DNA of 64,000 nucleotides from Patulibacter defluvii (lineage in GTDB: Bacteria > Actinomycetota > Thermoleophilia > Solirubrobacterales > Solirubrobacteraceae). Position 1 is the first letter of the stretch. Each line of letters begins with the position of its first letter. Location of the stretch: the NCBI RefSeq assembly GCF_034096925.1, contig NZ_JAWZSQ010000002.1, positions 248,001-312,000 on the forward strand, given 5' to 3'. A program made the translations under genes and the position numbers. This document shows positions 1 through 9,018 of the stretch, one piece after another. The notes under the pieces are model-generated. The model made no database searches. It had not been told where the DNA came from and saw only the letters and a program-made list of their open reading frames with translations.

Positions 1-307
1 TGTTGCCGGGCCCGCAGGCGACGTCGAGGACCGCGTCGCCGGGCGCCAGGTCGAGCAGCTCCAGCAGCTGTGCGTGCTCGGCGGCGGTGGTCCGGCCGGT
101 GAAGGCCTGGAAGCCGATCGGCCGCCACAGCCGCTCGTAGATCTGCGGCAGCAGCGCCGACCGCATCGCCCGCTGGCCGACGGTCGGCCGCACGGTGTCG
201 ACCGGCAGCAGGTCGAGGTAGCCGTCGACGATCGGCGGCTGCTCGCCGCCGGTCCGCAGCAGGGCGGCGGTGCGGCTGAGCGCGGACGGCGTGGTGGTGG
301 TCGACAT
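1..307 (-). CDS. class I SAM-dependent methyltransferase (N-terminal part, cut by window edge)
   Basis: The gene reads leftwards from an ATG at 307 and leaves the window, so only about 102 N-terminal residues are visible. The fragment ends in LDVACGPGN, the glycine-rich motif I that binds S-adenosylmethionine in Rossmann-type methyltransferases, preceded by an alpha-helical lead-in (ERLWRPIGFQAFTGRTTAAE) typical of ubiquinone/sarcosine-type small-molecule methyltransferases. The substrate cannot be told from this part. It is divergent from the serine hydrolase that starts at 410. A GGGAG sequence lies about 12 bases before the ATG. The motif makes the family call safe; everything downstream of motif I is missing. 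Confidence 0.8.
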   Translation of the reverse strand, partial: MSTTTTPSALSRTAALLRTGGEQPPIVDGYLDLLPVDTVRPTVGQRAMRSALLPQIYERLWRPIGFQAFTGRTTAAEHAQLLELLDLAPGDAVLDVACGPGN

Positions 308-409
308 CGCGGCGGGGGCTCCCGGTCGGGTGGTGCGGGAACGGTGGCAGGTCGGACGGCGGGGTGCCAGTCCCACGGCCACCGCCGCCGCGGCGGATAG
401 CGTCCGCGC

Positions 410-1663
410 ATGACGACCCAGCCACTCGCCGACCCCGGTCCCGTGACGGGCGCGCTGCCCGCCGGGGTCCAGGGGCACGTCGAGCCCGGCTTCGAGCCGC
501 TGGCCCGGCTCTTCGGCCGCGTCTTCCGGGCGACCGGTCGCGGCGGCGGCTCGTTCGTGGTCCGGCGGCGCGACCGGGTGCTGGTCGACATCTGGGCCGG
601 CAGCGCCGATCCGGAGCGGGGCGTCCCGTGGCGGCGCGACACGCTCGGGCTGTCGTTCTCGACCACCAAGGGCGTCGCCTCGACCGTCCTCCACCGGCTG
701 GCCGACCAGGGCCGGCTGGACTACGACGAGCCGGTCGCGACCTACTGGCCGGCGTTCGCCGCCGGCGGCAAGGGCCGGATCACCGTCCGCCAGCTGATGA
801 CCCACCAGGCGGGCCTCGACCGGCTGCTGCCGATCGCGCCCGACCTGCCGTCGCTGCTCGACCACGTCGGGGCCGAGGAGCGGCTGGCCGCCCGCACGCC
901 CGACCACCGGCCCGGCCGCTCGGCGTACCACTCGATCACCTACGGCTGGCTGGTCGGCGGGCTCGCACGGGCGATCACCGGCCGCGGGATCGACGAGCTG
1001 CTGCAGGACGAGGTCGCCGCGCCGCTCGGGGTCGACGGGCTCCACTTCGGCCGCCCGCGCGACGGCGGCGGCGACCGGGTCCCGCCGCTGATCGGGGCGA
1101 TCGGGCCGCTGGTCGCCACCGTCCCCGTGCTCTCGGCGCTGCTGCCCGGCTTCGGCCCGCCCCGGCGGACGCTCGAATCGCTCTACACGCCGGCGATCAG
1201 CCGCGCCTTCAGCGGCCGCGACGCCCCCGCCCTCGACACCGTGATGCCGGGTGCCAACGGGCTCTTCACCGCCGAGTCGCTGGCCACGCTCTACGGCGCG
1301 CTGGCCAACGGCGGCACGGTCGACGGCCGCACGCTGCTCTCGTCGTCGACCGCCAGCCGGCTGGAGCGGGTCGAGTCCCGCGCGCCCGACCTGAACCTGC
1401 TGATCCCGATGATCTGGCGGCTCGGCTACCACCAGGCGTTCGTTCCCGGCAGCTGGCTGCCACGGGCCTTCGGGCACTTCGGCTACGCCGGCTCGGGGGC
1501 CTGGGCGGACCCGGCCTCGGGGGTCTCGGTGGCCTTCGTCACCAACCGCGTCTACCCCGCGCAGACGCCGTTCGGCGACCTGCTCCTCTACCGCCTGAGC
1601 CAGATGACGATCGCCGTCCTGCGGCGCCAGCGGCGGGAACGGGCGCGGGGGCGGGAGCGCTAG
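410..1663 (+). CDS. beta-lactamase-family serine hydrolase (class C/EstB-like esterase)
   Basis: A 417-residue protein of the beta-lactamase/transpeptidase-like fold. The catalytic SxxK tetrad is S84-T-T-K87 (in SFSTTKG), and a Tyr-His-Ser (YHSITYGWL) stands where class C enzymes have YxN. There is no signal peptide, so it is probably cytoplasmic and more likely an esterase or peptidase than a drug-resistance beta-lactamase. The C-terminal FGHFGYAGSGAWADP stretch matches the usual region before the third active-site motif (HTG-like, here GYAGSG). A TAGCGT hexamer at 398-403 lies six bases before the ATG, suggesting a leaderless mRNA. Its stop codon overlaps that of the convergent GNAT gene by four bases. 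The substrate is unknown. Confidence 0.85.
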   Translation: MTTQPLADPGPVTGALPAGVQGHVEPGFEPLARLFGRVFRATGRGGGSFVVRRRDRVLVDIWAGSADPERGVPWRRDTLGLSFSTTKGVASTVLHRLADQGRLDYDEPVATYWPAFAAGGKGRITVRQLMTHQAGLDRLLPIAPDLPSLLDHVGAEERLAARTPDHRPGRSAYHSITYGWLVGGLARAITGRGIDELLQDEVAAPLGVDGLHFGRPRDGGGDRVPPLIGAIGPLVATVPVLSALLPGFGPPRRTLESLYTPAISRAFSGRDAPALDTVMPGANGLFTAESLATLYGALANGGTVDGRTLLSSSTASRLERVESRAPDLNLLIPMIWRLGYHQAFVPGSWLPRAFGHFGYAGSGAWADPASGVSVAFVTNRVYPAQTPFGDLLLYRLSQMTIAVLRRQRRERARGRER

Positions 1664-2262
1664 GCGGCGCGGCGGACGGCGGGCCGCCCGCCCGCGTGGC
1701 CACGGCGGCGCGCGGCCAGCCGCCGGCGGCTCGCCAGCCGCTCCAGCCGATCGTCGTGGGCGGGCAGCGGGGCGACCACCTCGTTGGTGATCCCCATCCG
1801 CGCGACGGTCAGCTCGCCGGCGCCGATCGTGCGGAAGAGCGCCTCCGACCCACGGTTGCCGGCCAGCATCGAGCCGCGGAGGGCGTCGATCCCGCGCTCG
1901 ACGGCGAGGTCGGCGAGGGCGATCGCCAGCGCGCTGCCGAGCCCCTGGCCCTGGAGCGCGTCGGCGACGACGAAGGCCGCCTCCGCCTGGGACCGATCGG
2001 CCGGGTCGCGGATCCAGCGGGCGACGCCGAGGATCGCCTCCGGCCGCTGCGGGTCGACGGCGACCACCGCGACGTGGTCGACGAAGTCGACGTCGGTCAG
2101 GTAGCGGACGTCGCGGCTGGTCAGGGCCGGCTTGGCGCTCAGGAAGCGGTTGCGGACCGTCTCCTCCGACAGCATCCGGTGCGCCCGCCGCAGCAACGGC
2201 CCGTCCTCCGGCACGATCCGCCGCAGCAGCACGGTGGTTCCGTCGTGGAGGGGCAGGAGCAC
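1660..2262 (-). CDS. GNAT-family N-acetyltransferase
   Basis: A 200-residue protein with a GTG start. Motif A of the GNAT fold, which binds the pyrophosphate of acetyl-CoA, is seen as Q104-G-Q-G-L-G-S110, after an acidic strand (AEAAFVVAD). The N-terminal part (DGTTVLLRRIVPEDGPLLRRAHRML) resembles the acetyltransferase domain appended to acyl-CoA synthetase-like protein acetyltransferases (Pat family), but no cyclic-nucleotide or CoA-ligase domain is attached. The last 30 residues are Arg/Ala-rich and probably disordered. The acceptor could be a protein lysine or a small amine; the sequence does not decide. It converges on the serine hydrolase with a four-base overlap. Confidence 0.82.
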   Translation of the reverse strand: MLLPLHDGTTVLLRRIVPEDGPLLRRAHRMLSEETVRNRFLSAKPALTSRDVRYLTDVDFVDHVAVVAVDPQRPEAILGVARWIRDPADRSQAEAAFVVADALQGQGLGSALAIALADLAVERGIDALRGSMLAGNRGSEALFRTIGAGELTVARMGITNEVVAPLPAHDDRLERLASRRRLAARRRGHAGGRPAVRRAA

Positions 2263-2371
2263 GCTCCCAGCGTTTCAGCGGTGAAACGGTTTGGCGGTGG
2301 CCGCCGTCACACGACGCCGGGCCGCCCGGGTGGCATCGGTCACAGATCGTTCGACGAGCAACCGTTGGGAA

Positions 2372-2403
2372 CCGCAACGATGACGCCGGCGTCACCGTTG
2401 CGG
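2372..2403 (-). terminator. long stem-loop downstream of the RTX-like gene
   Basis: CCGCAACGATGACGCC (2372-2387) is followed directly by its near-perfect complement GGCGTCACCGTTGCGG (2388-2403), with one mismatch. It lies 16 bases past the stop of the leftward secreted protein and fits a transcription terminator, though no T-run follows. It could also be a protein-binding palindrome upstream of the GNAT gene. Confidence 0.5.
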
Positions 2404-2418
2404 CCTCCAGAGCCCGGT

Positions 2419-3618
2419 TCAGCGGACGGTGACGGCCCGCCCCGCGACCGGGGCGGTGCCCTTCGGCGCGATCACCAGCGTCGCCCGGCGGGCGGGCTGG
2501 CGGCGCGGCTTCACCGTCACCGTGGCGCGGGCGCCGCGGCGGAGCCGGTAGCCGGCCCGGGCCAGCGCGCGGCCGTCGGCGGTGGTCAGGCGGACGCTGC
2601 CGGCACAGGTGCCGCGGCTGGTCCGCGGGCAGCTGAGCGCGATCGCCACCCGCTTGCCGCGGTAGCGGAGCCTGGTCGAGCGCAGCGCCGGCGCCAGCAC
2701 GACCTTCTCGCAGTCCTTGCTCAGCACGTCCCCCGCGTCGGCCTGGGCGACGTCAGCGCCGTCGCCGCACTCGACCCGGTCGCCGCCGCTGCCGTCGAGG
2801 GCGTCGAGCGTGTCGCTGCCGCCCCAGCCGCGGAGCACGTCGCGTCCCCCGCCGCCGGTCAGCCGGTCGTCGCCGCCGGCGCCCTCCAGCCGGTTGGCGG
2901 TCGCGCTGCCGGTCAGCCGGTTGTCGTTGTAGGCGCTGCCGACGACGTTCTCGACGTCGGCGTGGACGTTGTCGCCCTCGCCGGCGGTGCCGTCGTTCGG
3001 CTGGTCGTCGAGCGTCACCGTCAGGCCGCCGCGGGCGCCGACCTGCTGGTAGTCGACGGTGTCGGTGCCCGGGCCGCCGCGGACGACGCCGCCGGGCGCC
3101 GGGCTCGGCGGGCCGCCGGTGCTGGTGACGTAGTCGGGCGAGAGGATGTCGTCGCCGGGGCCGCCGTCGAGGTCGATCCGCGCGTCGAGACCGCCGAGCG
3201 CGTCGTTGCCCGGCCCGCCGCGGACGACGGCGGTCGCCGGCGAGTCGCCCTCGTCGTAGAGCTTGACGTCGTCGTCGCCGTCGCCGACGTCGATCCGGAA
3301 GCCGGTCGGGCCGCCGACGTCGCAGATCGTTCCGACGACGTCGGCCGGCCGGCAGCCGGGGCCGGTGGCCAGCGGCGCGCCGTCGTCGCTCAGGTAGCCG
3401 GCCCAGTTCGGGCGCGAGAGGATCCCGCCCGGCTGCGAGGTGCCGGCCCGCAGCTGGTTGCGCTCGCCGGCGCCGGCGGCGAAGACCACGTCGTTGCCGC
3501 TGGTGCTGACCGTGCCGGCCACGGCGGGAGCGGCGGCGCCGGTCGCGGCGGCGACCGCGAGCAGCAGCCCGCCCGCGGTCCACAGCGGGCGCGGCGGGCG
3601 GGGAACGGTGGGGGACAT
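2419..3618 (-). CDS. secreted RTX-like (GGxGxD repeat) calcium-binding protein
   Basis: A 399-residue secreted protein. The start at 3618 is chosen because a GGAGG ribosome site lies just before it and a signal peptide follows (MSPTVPRPP, then a hydrophobic LLLAVAAATGAAAPAVA, with cleavage near AVAG). The mature part holds several hemolysin-type nonapeptide repeats: GGPGNDALGG, GGPGDDI, GGPGTDTV, and GAGGDDRLTGGGGRDVLRGW. These normally bind Ca2+ in a parallel beta-roll. A C-terminal beta-rich domain of about 90 residues (from VVLAPALRS) with a Cys pair (SCPRTSRGTC) follows. No catalytic domain is recognisable, so an extracellular structural or adhesive role is likely. A type I secretion signal is not needed given the Sec leader. 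Confidence 0.75.
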   Translation of the reverse strand: MSPTVPRPPRPLWTAGGLLLAVAAATGAAAPAVAGTVSTSGNDVVFAAGAGERNQLRAGTSQPGGILSRPNWAGYLSDDGAPLATGPGCRPADVVGTICDVGGPTGFRIDVGDGDDDVKLYDEGDSPATAVVRGGPGNDALGGLDARIDLDGGPGDDILSPDYVTSTGGPPSPAPGGVVRGGPGTDTVDYQQVGARGGLTVTLDDQPNDGTAGEGDNVHADVENVVGSAYNDNRLTGSATANRLEGAGGDDRLTGGGGRDVLRGWGGSDTLDALDGSGGDRVECGDGADVAQADAGDVLSKDCEKVVLAPALRSTRLRYRGKRVAIALSCPRTSRGTCAGSVRLTTADGRALARAGYRLRRGARATVTVKPRRQPARRATLVIAPKGTAPVAGRAVTVR

Positions 3619-3723
3619 CGGGCCTCCGGGGGGTCGGGACGAGGCGGGCTCCGCCAATCTAGGCGATCCCCGCGACGGCGTACGCGGGTTCCCGGACCGC
3701 GCCGTCCGACCCACCGACGAGAA

Positions 3724-3746
3724 GCGCCCGCCGGATCGGCGGGCGC
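3724..3746 (-). terminator. terminator of citrate synthase gene
   Basis: A perfect 9-bp inverted repeat, GCGCCCGCC-GGATC-GGCGGGCGC, lies 27 bases beyond the gltA stop. In the gltA direction it is followed by TTCTCGTC, a weak pyrimidine tail. It separates gltA from the downstream secreted-protein gene on the same strand. Confidence 0.65.
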
Positions 3747-3772
3747 TCGGTGACGCGGGGCGGGATCCAGCC

Positions 3773-5107
<1,335 letters not shown>

Positions 5108-5161
5108 GGGGCTCCTCGTTCGTTCCCTCCGCGTGCGGGCCCAGTCTATGAGGTCCGGCTC

Positions 5162-5175
5162 CACAACTCGTTGTG
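5162..5175. promoter_or_regulatory. inverted repeat upstream of gltA
   Basis: CACAAC-TC-GTTGTG, a 6-bp inverted repeat, lies 55-68 bp upstream of the gltA start codon. Between it and the start a CATAGACT stretch (leftward reading, near 5146-5153) could be the -10 region. It may be an operator for carbon-source control of gltA; no regulator is identified. Confidence 0.3.
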
Positions 5176-5237
5176 ATGGGGGAATACGTCACCCCGTTCG
5201 TCCGGGACCGCCGTCCGCGTCGCGCGCGGTCGAGTTG

Positions 5238-6257
5238 CTACGCGCCAGAACGGGCGGTCGAGGCGCGCGCGGCGATCTCCGCCGGGACCAGCACCCGCCG
5301 TGGCGCCTGCGCGCCCTCGAGCTCGTCGGCCAGCAGGTCCATCGCCAGCTGGCCGATCCGCGTGCTGTGCAGGCGGCAGGCGGTGATCGTCGGCGCGACC
5401 GAGCGCATCGCCTCGCTGTCGACGGTCGAGGCGATCCCCAGGTCCTCGGGCACCCGCAGCCCGGCGGCGGTCGCGGCGCGCAGCGCGCCGAGGGCGAAGA
5501 TGTCGAAGGTGGCGTAGATCGCGTCCGGTCGCGGCCGCCGCGAGAGCAGGTCGGCGGCGCCGGCGATCGCGCGCTCGGCGGTCGGCGTGCCGCGCATCTG
5601 GACCAGCAGCTCGGGCGTGTCGTGCTCGGCGATCCAGGCCCGGTAGCCGCGGACCAGGTCCTGGGCGTAGGAGTGCGACGAGCTGGTGGTCAGCAGCGCC
5701 GGTCGCTCGTAGCCGGAGGCGACGAAGTGGTCGAGCACCAGCCGGGTCAGCGTGACGTGGTCGTTGTCGACCCACGACGCGTCGCCGGCGGCCTGCATCG
5801 GCCGGCCGGTCGTCACCACCCGCCGGCCGCGGGCGCGGAGGGTCGAGAAGAGGACGTCGTTGCGGCCCGGGTCGATGATCAGCGCCCCGTCGACGGCGAG
5901 CGCGTCGGCGGCGGGGGCGGAGATGCTGGTCGGGGTCAGCATCGGCACGTAGCCGCGCGCGAGGGCGGTCGCGGCCGCGCTGTTGAGGACCTCGATGTAG
6001 TAGGCCGAGTCCGGCACCAGCAGCCGGCCGGCGGGGCCGGAGACCTGCAGCGCGACCGTCATGTGGCGGCCGGTCGCCAGGTTGCGGGCGTGGACGTTGG
6101 CCGAGTAGCCGAGCTCGGCGGCGACCTGGAGCACCCGCTCGCGGGTGTTCGGATTGACCCGGCCGGACCCGTTCAGGGCGTGCGAGACGGTCGCCTTCGA
6201 GACGCCTGAGCGGGCCGCGATGTCCGCGACCGTGGGTGGACGACTGGTGGAGGCCAC
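5238..6257 (-). CDS. LacI-family transcriptional regulator
   Basis: With the GTG at 6257 as start the protein has 339 residues, normal for the family. The N-terminal helix-turn-helix and hinge helix are clear: PTVADIAARSGVSKATVSHALNG (about residues 8-30), then RVNPNTRERVLQVAAELGYSAN. The rest is a periplasmic-binding-protein-like ligand domain (VALQVSG, GALIIDPGRND, RRVVTTGRP). A TACGCT hexamer ten bases before the GTG supports this start over the upstream ATG at 6323, which would place the operator inside the gene. It faces the APC permease operon across a double palindrome at 6311-6336, so it most likely represses that operon. The ligand is unknown but probably the imported nitrogen compound or a product. 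Confidence 0.92.
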   Translation of the reverse strand: MASTSRPPTVADIAARSGVSKATVSHALNGSGRVNPNTRERVLQVAAELGYSANVHARNLATGRHMTVALQVSGPAGRLLVPDSAYYIEVLNSAAATALARGYVPMLTPTSISAPAADALAVDGALIIDPGRNDVLFSTLRARGRRVVTTGRPMQAAGDASWVDNDHVTLTRLVLDHFVASGYERPALLTTSSSHSYAQDLVRGYRAWIAEHDTPELLVQMRGTPTAERAIAGAADLLSRRPRPDAIYATFDIFALGALRAATAAGLRVPEDLGIASTVDSEAMRSVAPTITACRLHSTRIGQLAMDLLADELEGAQAPRRVLVPAEIAARASTARSGA

Positions 6258-6310
6258 GCGAGCGCCGAGCGTATCCGGGTGGACATCGGAAAGGCTTGAC
6301 GCTAGTGTGC

Positions 6311-6336
6311 TGAACCGGTTCACCTGAACCGGTTCA
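6311..6336. promoter_or_regulatory. tandem LacI-type operators in the divergent promoter
   Basis: The 12-bp perfect palindrome TGAACCGGTTCA occurs twice, at 6311-6322 and 6325-6336, with a two-base spacer so the centres are 14 bp apart. The central CG is the hallmark of LacI-family sites. A TTGACG (-35-like) at 6296-6301 lies just upstream and the permease ribosome site just downstream, so binding would block transcription of the permease operon. The divergent LacI-type gene is the obvious owner. Confidence 0.85.
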
Positions 6337-6352
6337 GCAAGGAGGAGAGGTA

Positions 6353-7810
6353 ATGGGAGAAGCAGACACCGGACCCGCCGGCGAGCGGCTCGTCCGCGAC
6401 TTCACGCTCCGCTCGGCGGTGTCGATGGCGTTCGCGTTCGTGTCGCCGATCGTGGCGCTCTACACGATCTTCGCGATCGGTCTGTCGACCGTCGGCCCGG
6501 GCTTCTGGTGGGGCTTCCCGATCACGCTCGCCGGCCAGATGCTGGTCGCGCTGACGTTCGGGCAGCTCGCCTCCCGCTGGCCCTACGAGGGCAGCGTCTT
6601 CCAGTGGTCGCGGCGGCTGGTCGGCGACCGCTTCGGCTGGTTCGCCGGCTGGGCCTACATCTGGGTGCTCTCGATCGCGATGGCCGCGGTCGCCTACGGC
6701 GGGGCCGGCTTCGTCGCCCAAGTCGCCGGCGTCGACGGCGCCTCGCAGACCACCCTGGTCCTGATCGCGCTGGTGCTGCTGGCGCTCGCCACCTGGGGCA
6801 ACACCCAGGGCCGGCACGTGATCAAGCTGGTCGTCGGCCTCTGCATCGCGGCCGAGGTGATCGGCTCGATCGGGATCGGCGTCTGGCTGCTGCTCTTCCA
6901 CCGCGAGCACGGCCTCGGCGTCCTCACCGACGGCCTCTCCGCCGCGCCCGACGTCTCCTTCGCCTCGGTCCCGATCCTGCTCGCCGTCGCCTACGCCGGC
7001 TGGTCGTTCCTCGGCTTCGAGAGCGCCGGCTCGATCGCCGAGGAGGTCCGCGAGCCGGAGCGCGCCGTCCCGAAGGCGATGGCCGTCTCGCTGCTGGCCG
7101 TCGCCGGCGTCGTGATGTTCGCCAGCCTCGCGATCATCCTCGCCACCCCCGACTTCGCCGCCGTGACCAAGGGCGACGTGGCCGACCCGGTCGTGGCCAC
7201 GCTCCAGGTCCAGCTCGGCGAGGACGTCACGCGGGTGCTGCTGTGCCTGTTCGTGATCGGCTTCTTCGCCAGCCTGCTGGCGATCCAGGCCGCCGTCTCG
7301 CGCGTGATCTGGGCCCTGGCCCGCGAGGGCCAGCTGCCGGCCTCGGGCTGGCTTCGGCGGCTCTCGGGCGAGGACCGGATGCCGACCCGCTCGATCCTGA
7401 TCACGTTCGTGACCGCGGCGATCGTCTTCGCCTTCGCCGGCACCGACATCTACACGACGCTGATCACCTTCACGTCGGGTGGCTTCTACGTCGTCTTCAC
7501 GTTCCCGGTGATCGGCCTCGCGATCGCCCGGATCCGCGGCCGCTGGCAGCCGGGCCCGTTCCTCTCCGGCCCGCTCGGGGTGGCGATCTCGTGGGCGGCG
7601 CTGCTGTGGCTGCTGGTTCAGACGATCAACATCGTCTGGCCGCGCGGCGGCGTCGAGTGGTACGTCGACTACGCCCCGTTCATCGTCTTCGCGCTGCTGG
7701 CCGTGATCGGCGCGATCGTCCGCCGGGCGACCGTCCGCGGACCGGTGGCGGCGCCGGGCGACCCGACCGCGCCGGGCCTGGCCCAGGCCGAGCCGGGAGC
7801 CGGCGACTGA
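6353..7810 (+). CDS. APC-superfamily amino acid/amine permease
   Basis: A 485-residue integral membrane protein with about twelve hydrophobic segments. The first half shows the APC pattern: SAVSMAFAFVSPIVALYTIFAIGLSTVGPGFWWGFPITLAG, then WPYEGSVFQWSRRLVG, and the conserved GWSFLGFESAGSIAEEVREPERAVPKAM segment of helix 6 to loop 7. It should carry amino acids, polyamines or related amines into the cell by H+ symport or exchange. GGAGGAGAGG sits just before the ATG. It is the first gene of an operon with an M24 enzyme, a ureohydrolase and a nitrilase-SnoaL fusion, and it directly follows the double LacI-type operator. The substrate is presumably what the three enzymes degrade. Confidence 0.92.
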   Translation: MGEADTGPAGERLVRDFTLRSAVSMAFAFVSPIVALYTIFAIGLSTVGPGFWWGFPITLAGQMLVALTFGQLASRWPYEGSVFQWSRRLVGDRFGWFAGWAYIWVLSIAMAAVAYGGAGFVAQVAGVDGASQTTLVLIALVLLALATWGNTQGRHVIKLVVGLCIAAEVIGSIGIGVWLLLFHREHGLGVLTDGLSAAPDVSFASVPILLAVAYAGWSFLGFESAGSIAEEVREPERAVPKAMAVSLLAVAGVVMFASLAIILATPDFAAVTKGDVADPVVATLQVQLGEDVTRVLLCLFVIGFFASLLAIQAAVSRVIWALAREGQLPASGWLRRLSGEDRMPTRSILITFVTAAIVFAFAGTDIYTTLITFTSGGFYVVFTFPVIGLAIARIRGRWQPGPFLSGPLGVAISWAALLWLLVQTINIVWPRGGVEWYVDYAPFIVFALLAVIGAIVRRATVRGPVAAPGDPTAPGLAQAEPGAGD

Positions 7811-8988
7811 TGTTCGCCTGGCCGACGGTCGACGTCGACGCGCTGCGCGCCCACCGGCGCGCGCGGGTCGCGGCGACGATGGACGAGCTGGGCGTCGACC
7901 ACCTGCTGCTGACCGGGCCCGACCAGATCCGCTACGCGACGGACTTCCGGGCCCAGATCATCAGCGAGGCGCACGACTGGTTCGCCGTCGTCGTCGACCG
8001 CGACGGCCTGGCCGACGTCTTCGGCCCCTCCGGCGGCGAGACCGTCCTGGACCCCTATCCCGACCTGCCGCAGGTCCGCGCCGAGCACCCGCTGCCCTCG
8101 TGGTCGCCGGCGGTCGGGCACCCCGGCGTCTGGGTCGCCGCGGTCGCCGCCGAGCTGCGGCGGCGCGGCGCCCACGCGGTCGGCTACGAGGGTCTCGACC
8201 CGGCGCTGCTGCTGGGCCTGGAGGAGGCGCTGCCCCACGTCGGCTTCCGGCCGGCGGCGACCGCGCTCTTCCTCGCCCGTCAGGTCAAGCACCCGATCGA
8301 GATCGAGCTGATCGGCGCGACCGCGCGGGTCAACGCGGGGGCGATGGCCGCCGCGCTCGACGCCGCGGCGGTCGGCGCGACCGACCACGACCTGCTGGCG
8401 GTGGCCAACGCCCACGCCCAGCGGATGGGCGCCGAGTTCCTGACCCACGCGGTCTGCAACGTCCGCAAGGGCACCGGCGACTGGTTCGCCCACGGCGCCC
8501 GGCTGCGCGCCAACGAGGCGTTCTTCTTCGACATCGGCTGCTACGGCCGCGGCGGCTACGCGTCGGACGCGGCCCGGACCGGCTTCGTCGGCGAGCCGCC
8601 GGCGGTCGTGGTCGCCGCCTACGAGCGGCTGCTCGAGGCCTACGAGGCGGTGATCGCCGCGGCTCGTCCCGGCGTCCGCGCCTCGCAGCTGGTGGCGACC
8701 GTCAACGACCACCTGGCCGGCCACGGCCTCGGCACCACCCCCTACGCGATCGGCCACGGCGTCGGGCTCCGCGGCTGCGAGCTGCCGACCCTCCACCGGC
8801 CCGACCTCGTCGACCGCGACGCGGCGCTCGAGGAGGGCTTCGTGATCGCGCTCGAGCCGGAGACGACCGTCCTCGTCGACGGCCGTCCGGTGGTCCTGAA
8901 GGTCGAGGACAACTTCGCCGTCGAGGCGAGCGGGCTGCGGCGCCTGACCGAGCCGCCGGCGCTGGAGCAGCTGATCCGCGCCGCCTGA
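7810..8988 (+). CDS. M24-family metallohydrolase (Xaa-Pro dipeptidase/creatinase-like)
   Basis: A 392-residue 'pita-bread' enzyme. The N-terminal creatinase-like domain (to about residue 150) includes DHLLLTGPDQIRYATDFR. The catalytic domain has all five metal ligands: D241 (FFFDIGCYGRGGY), D253 (ASDAARTG), H316 (GHGVGLRG), E349 (ALEPETT) and E366 (KVEDNFAVEASG). It is therefore probably an active metallopeptidase of prolidase type. Creatinase itself shares the fold but lacks the metal set, so a creatine-specific role is not supported. The ATG overlaps the permease stop by one base (TGATG), so the two are translationally coupled. Likely role: cleaving an imported Xaa-Pro-like or amide substrate. 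Confidence 0.88.
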   Translation: MFAWPTVDVDALRAHRRARVAATMDELGVDHLLLTGPDQIRYATDFRAQIISEAHDWFAVVVDRDGLADVFGPSGGETVLDPYPDLPQVRAEHPLPSWSPAVGHPGVWVAAVAAELRRRGAHAVGYEGLDPALLLGLEEALPHVGFRPAATALFLARQVKHPIEIELIGATARVNAGAMAAALDAAAVGATDHDLLAVANAHAQRMGAEFLTHAVCNVRKGTGDWFAHGARLRANEAFFFDIGCYGRGGYASDAARTGFVGEPPAVVVAAYERLLEAYEAVIAAARPGVRASQLVATVNDHLAGHGLGTTPYAIGHGVGLRGCELPTLHRPDLVDRDAALEEGFVIALEPETTVLVDGRPVVLKVEDNFAVEASGLRRLTEPPALEQLIRAA

Positions 8989-9018
8989 TCGCGGTCCAAT
9001 CCCAACCAGAAGGTGAGC

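Noticed and set aside
410..1663. Antibiotic-resistance beta-lactamase
   Set aside because: No signal peptide, and the motifs fit the broad class C-like esterase/peptidase group; the same holds for 23680.
364..3753. A single open frame of over 1,100 codons across the first genes
   Set aside because: It is an out-of-frame shadow: the product is Arg/Pro/Gly-rich with no motif, while other frames carry a serine hydrolase, GNAT enzyme and secreted protein with clear motifs.
5108..5164. Longer N-terminus for citrate synthase (start at 5164)
   Set aside because: No ribosome site, the extra residues are not like citrate synthase, and an AGGAG lies correctly before 5107.
7810..8988. Calling the M24 enzyme a true creatinase
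   Set aside because: Creatinase lacks the metal ligands; here all five are present, which favours a metallopeptidase of the prolidase type.
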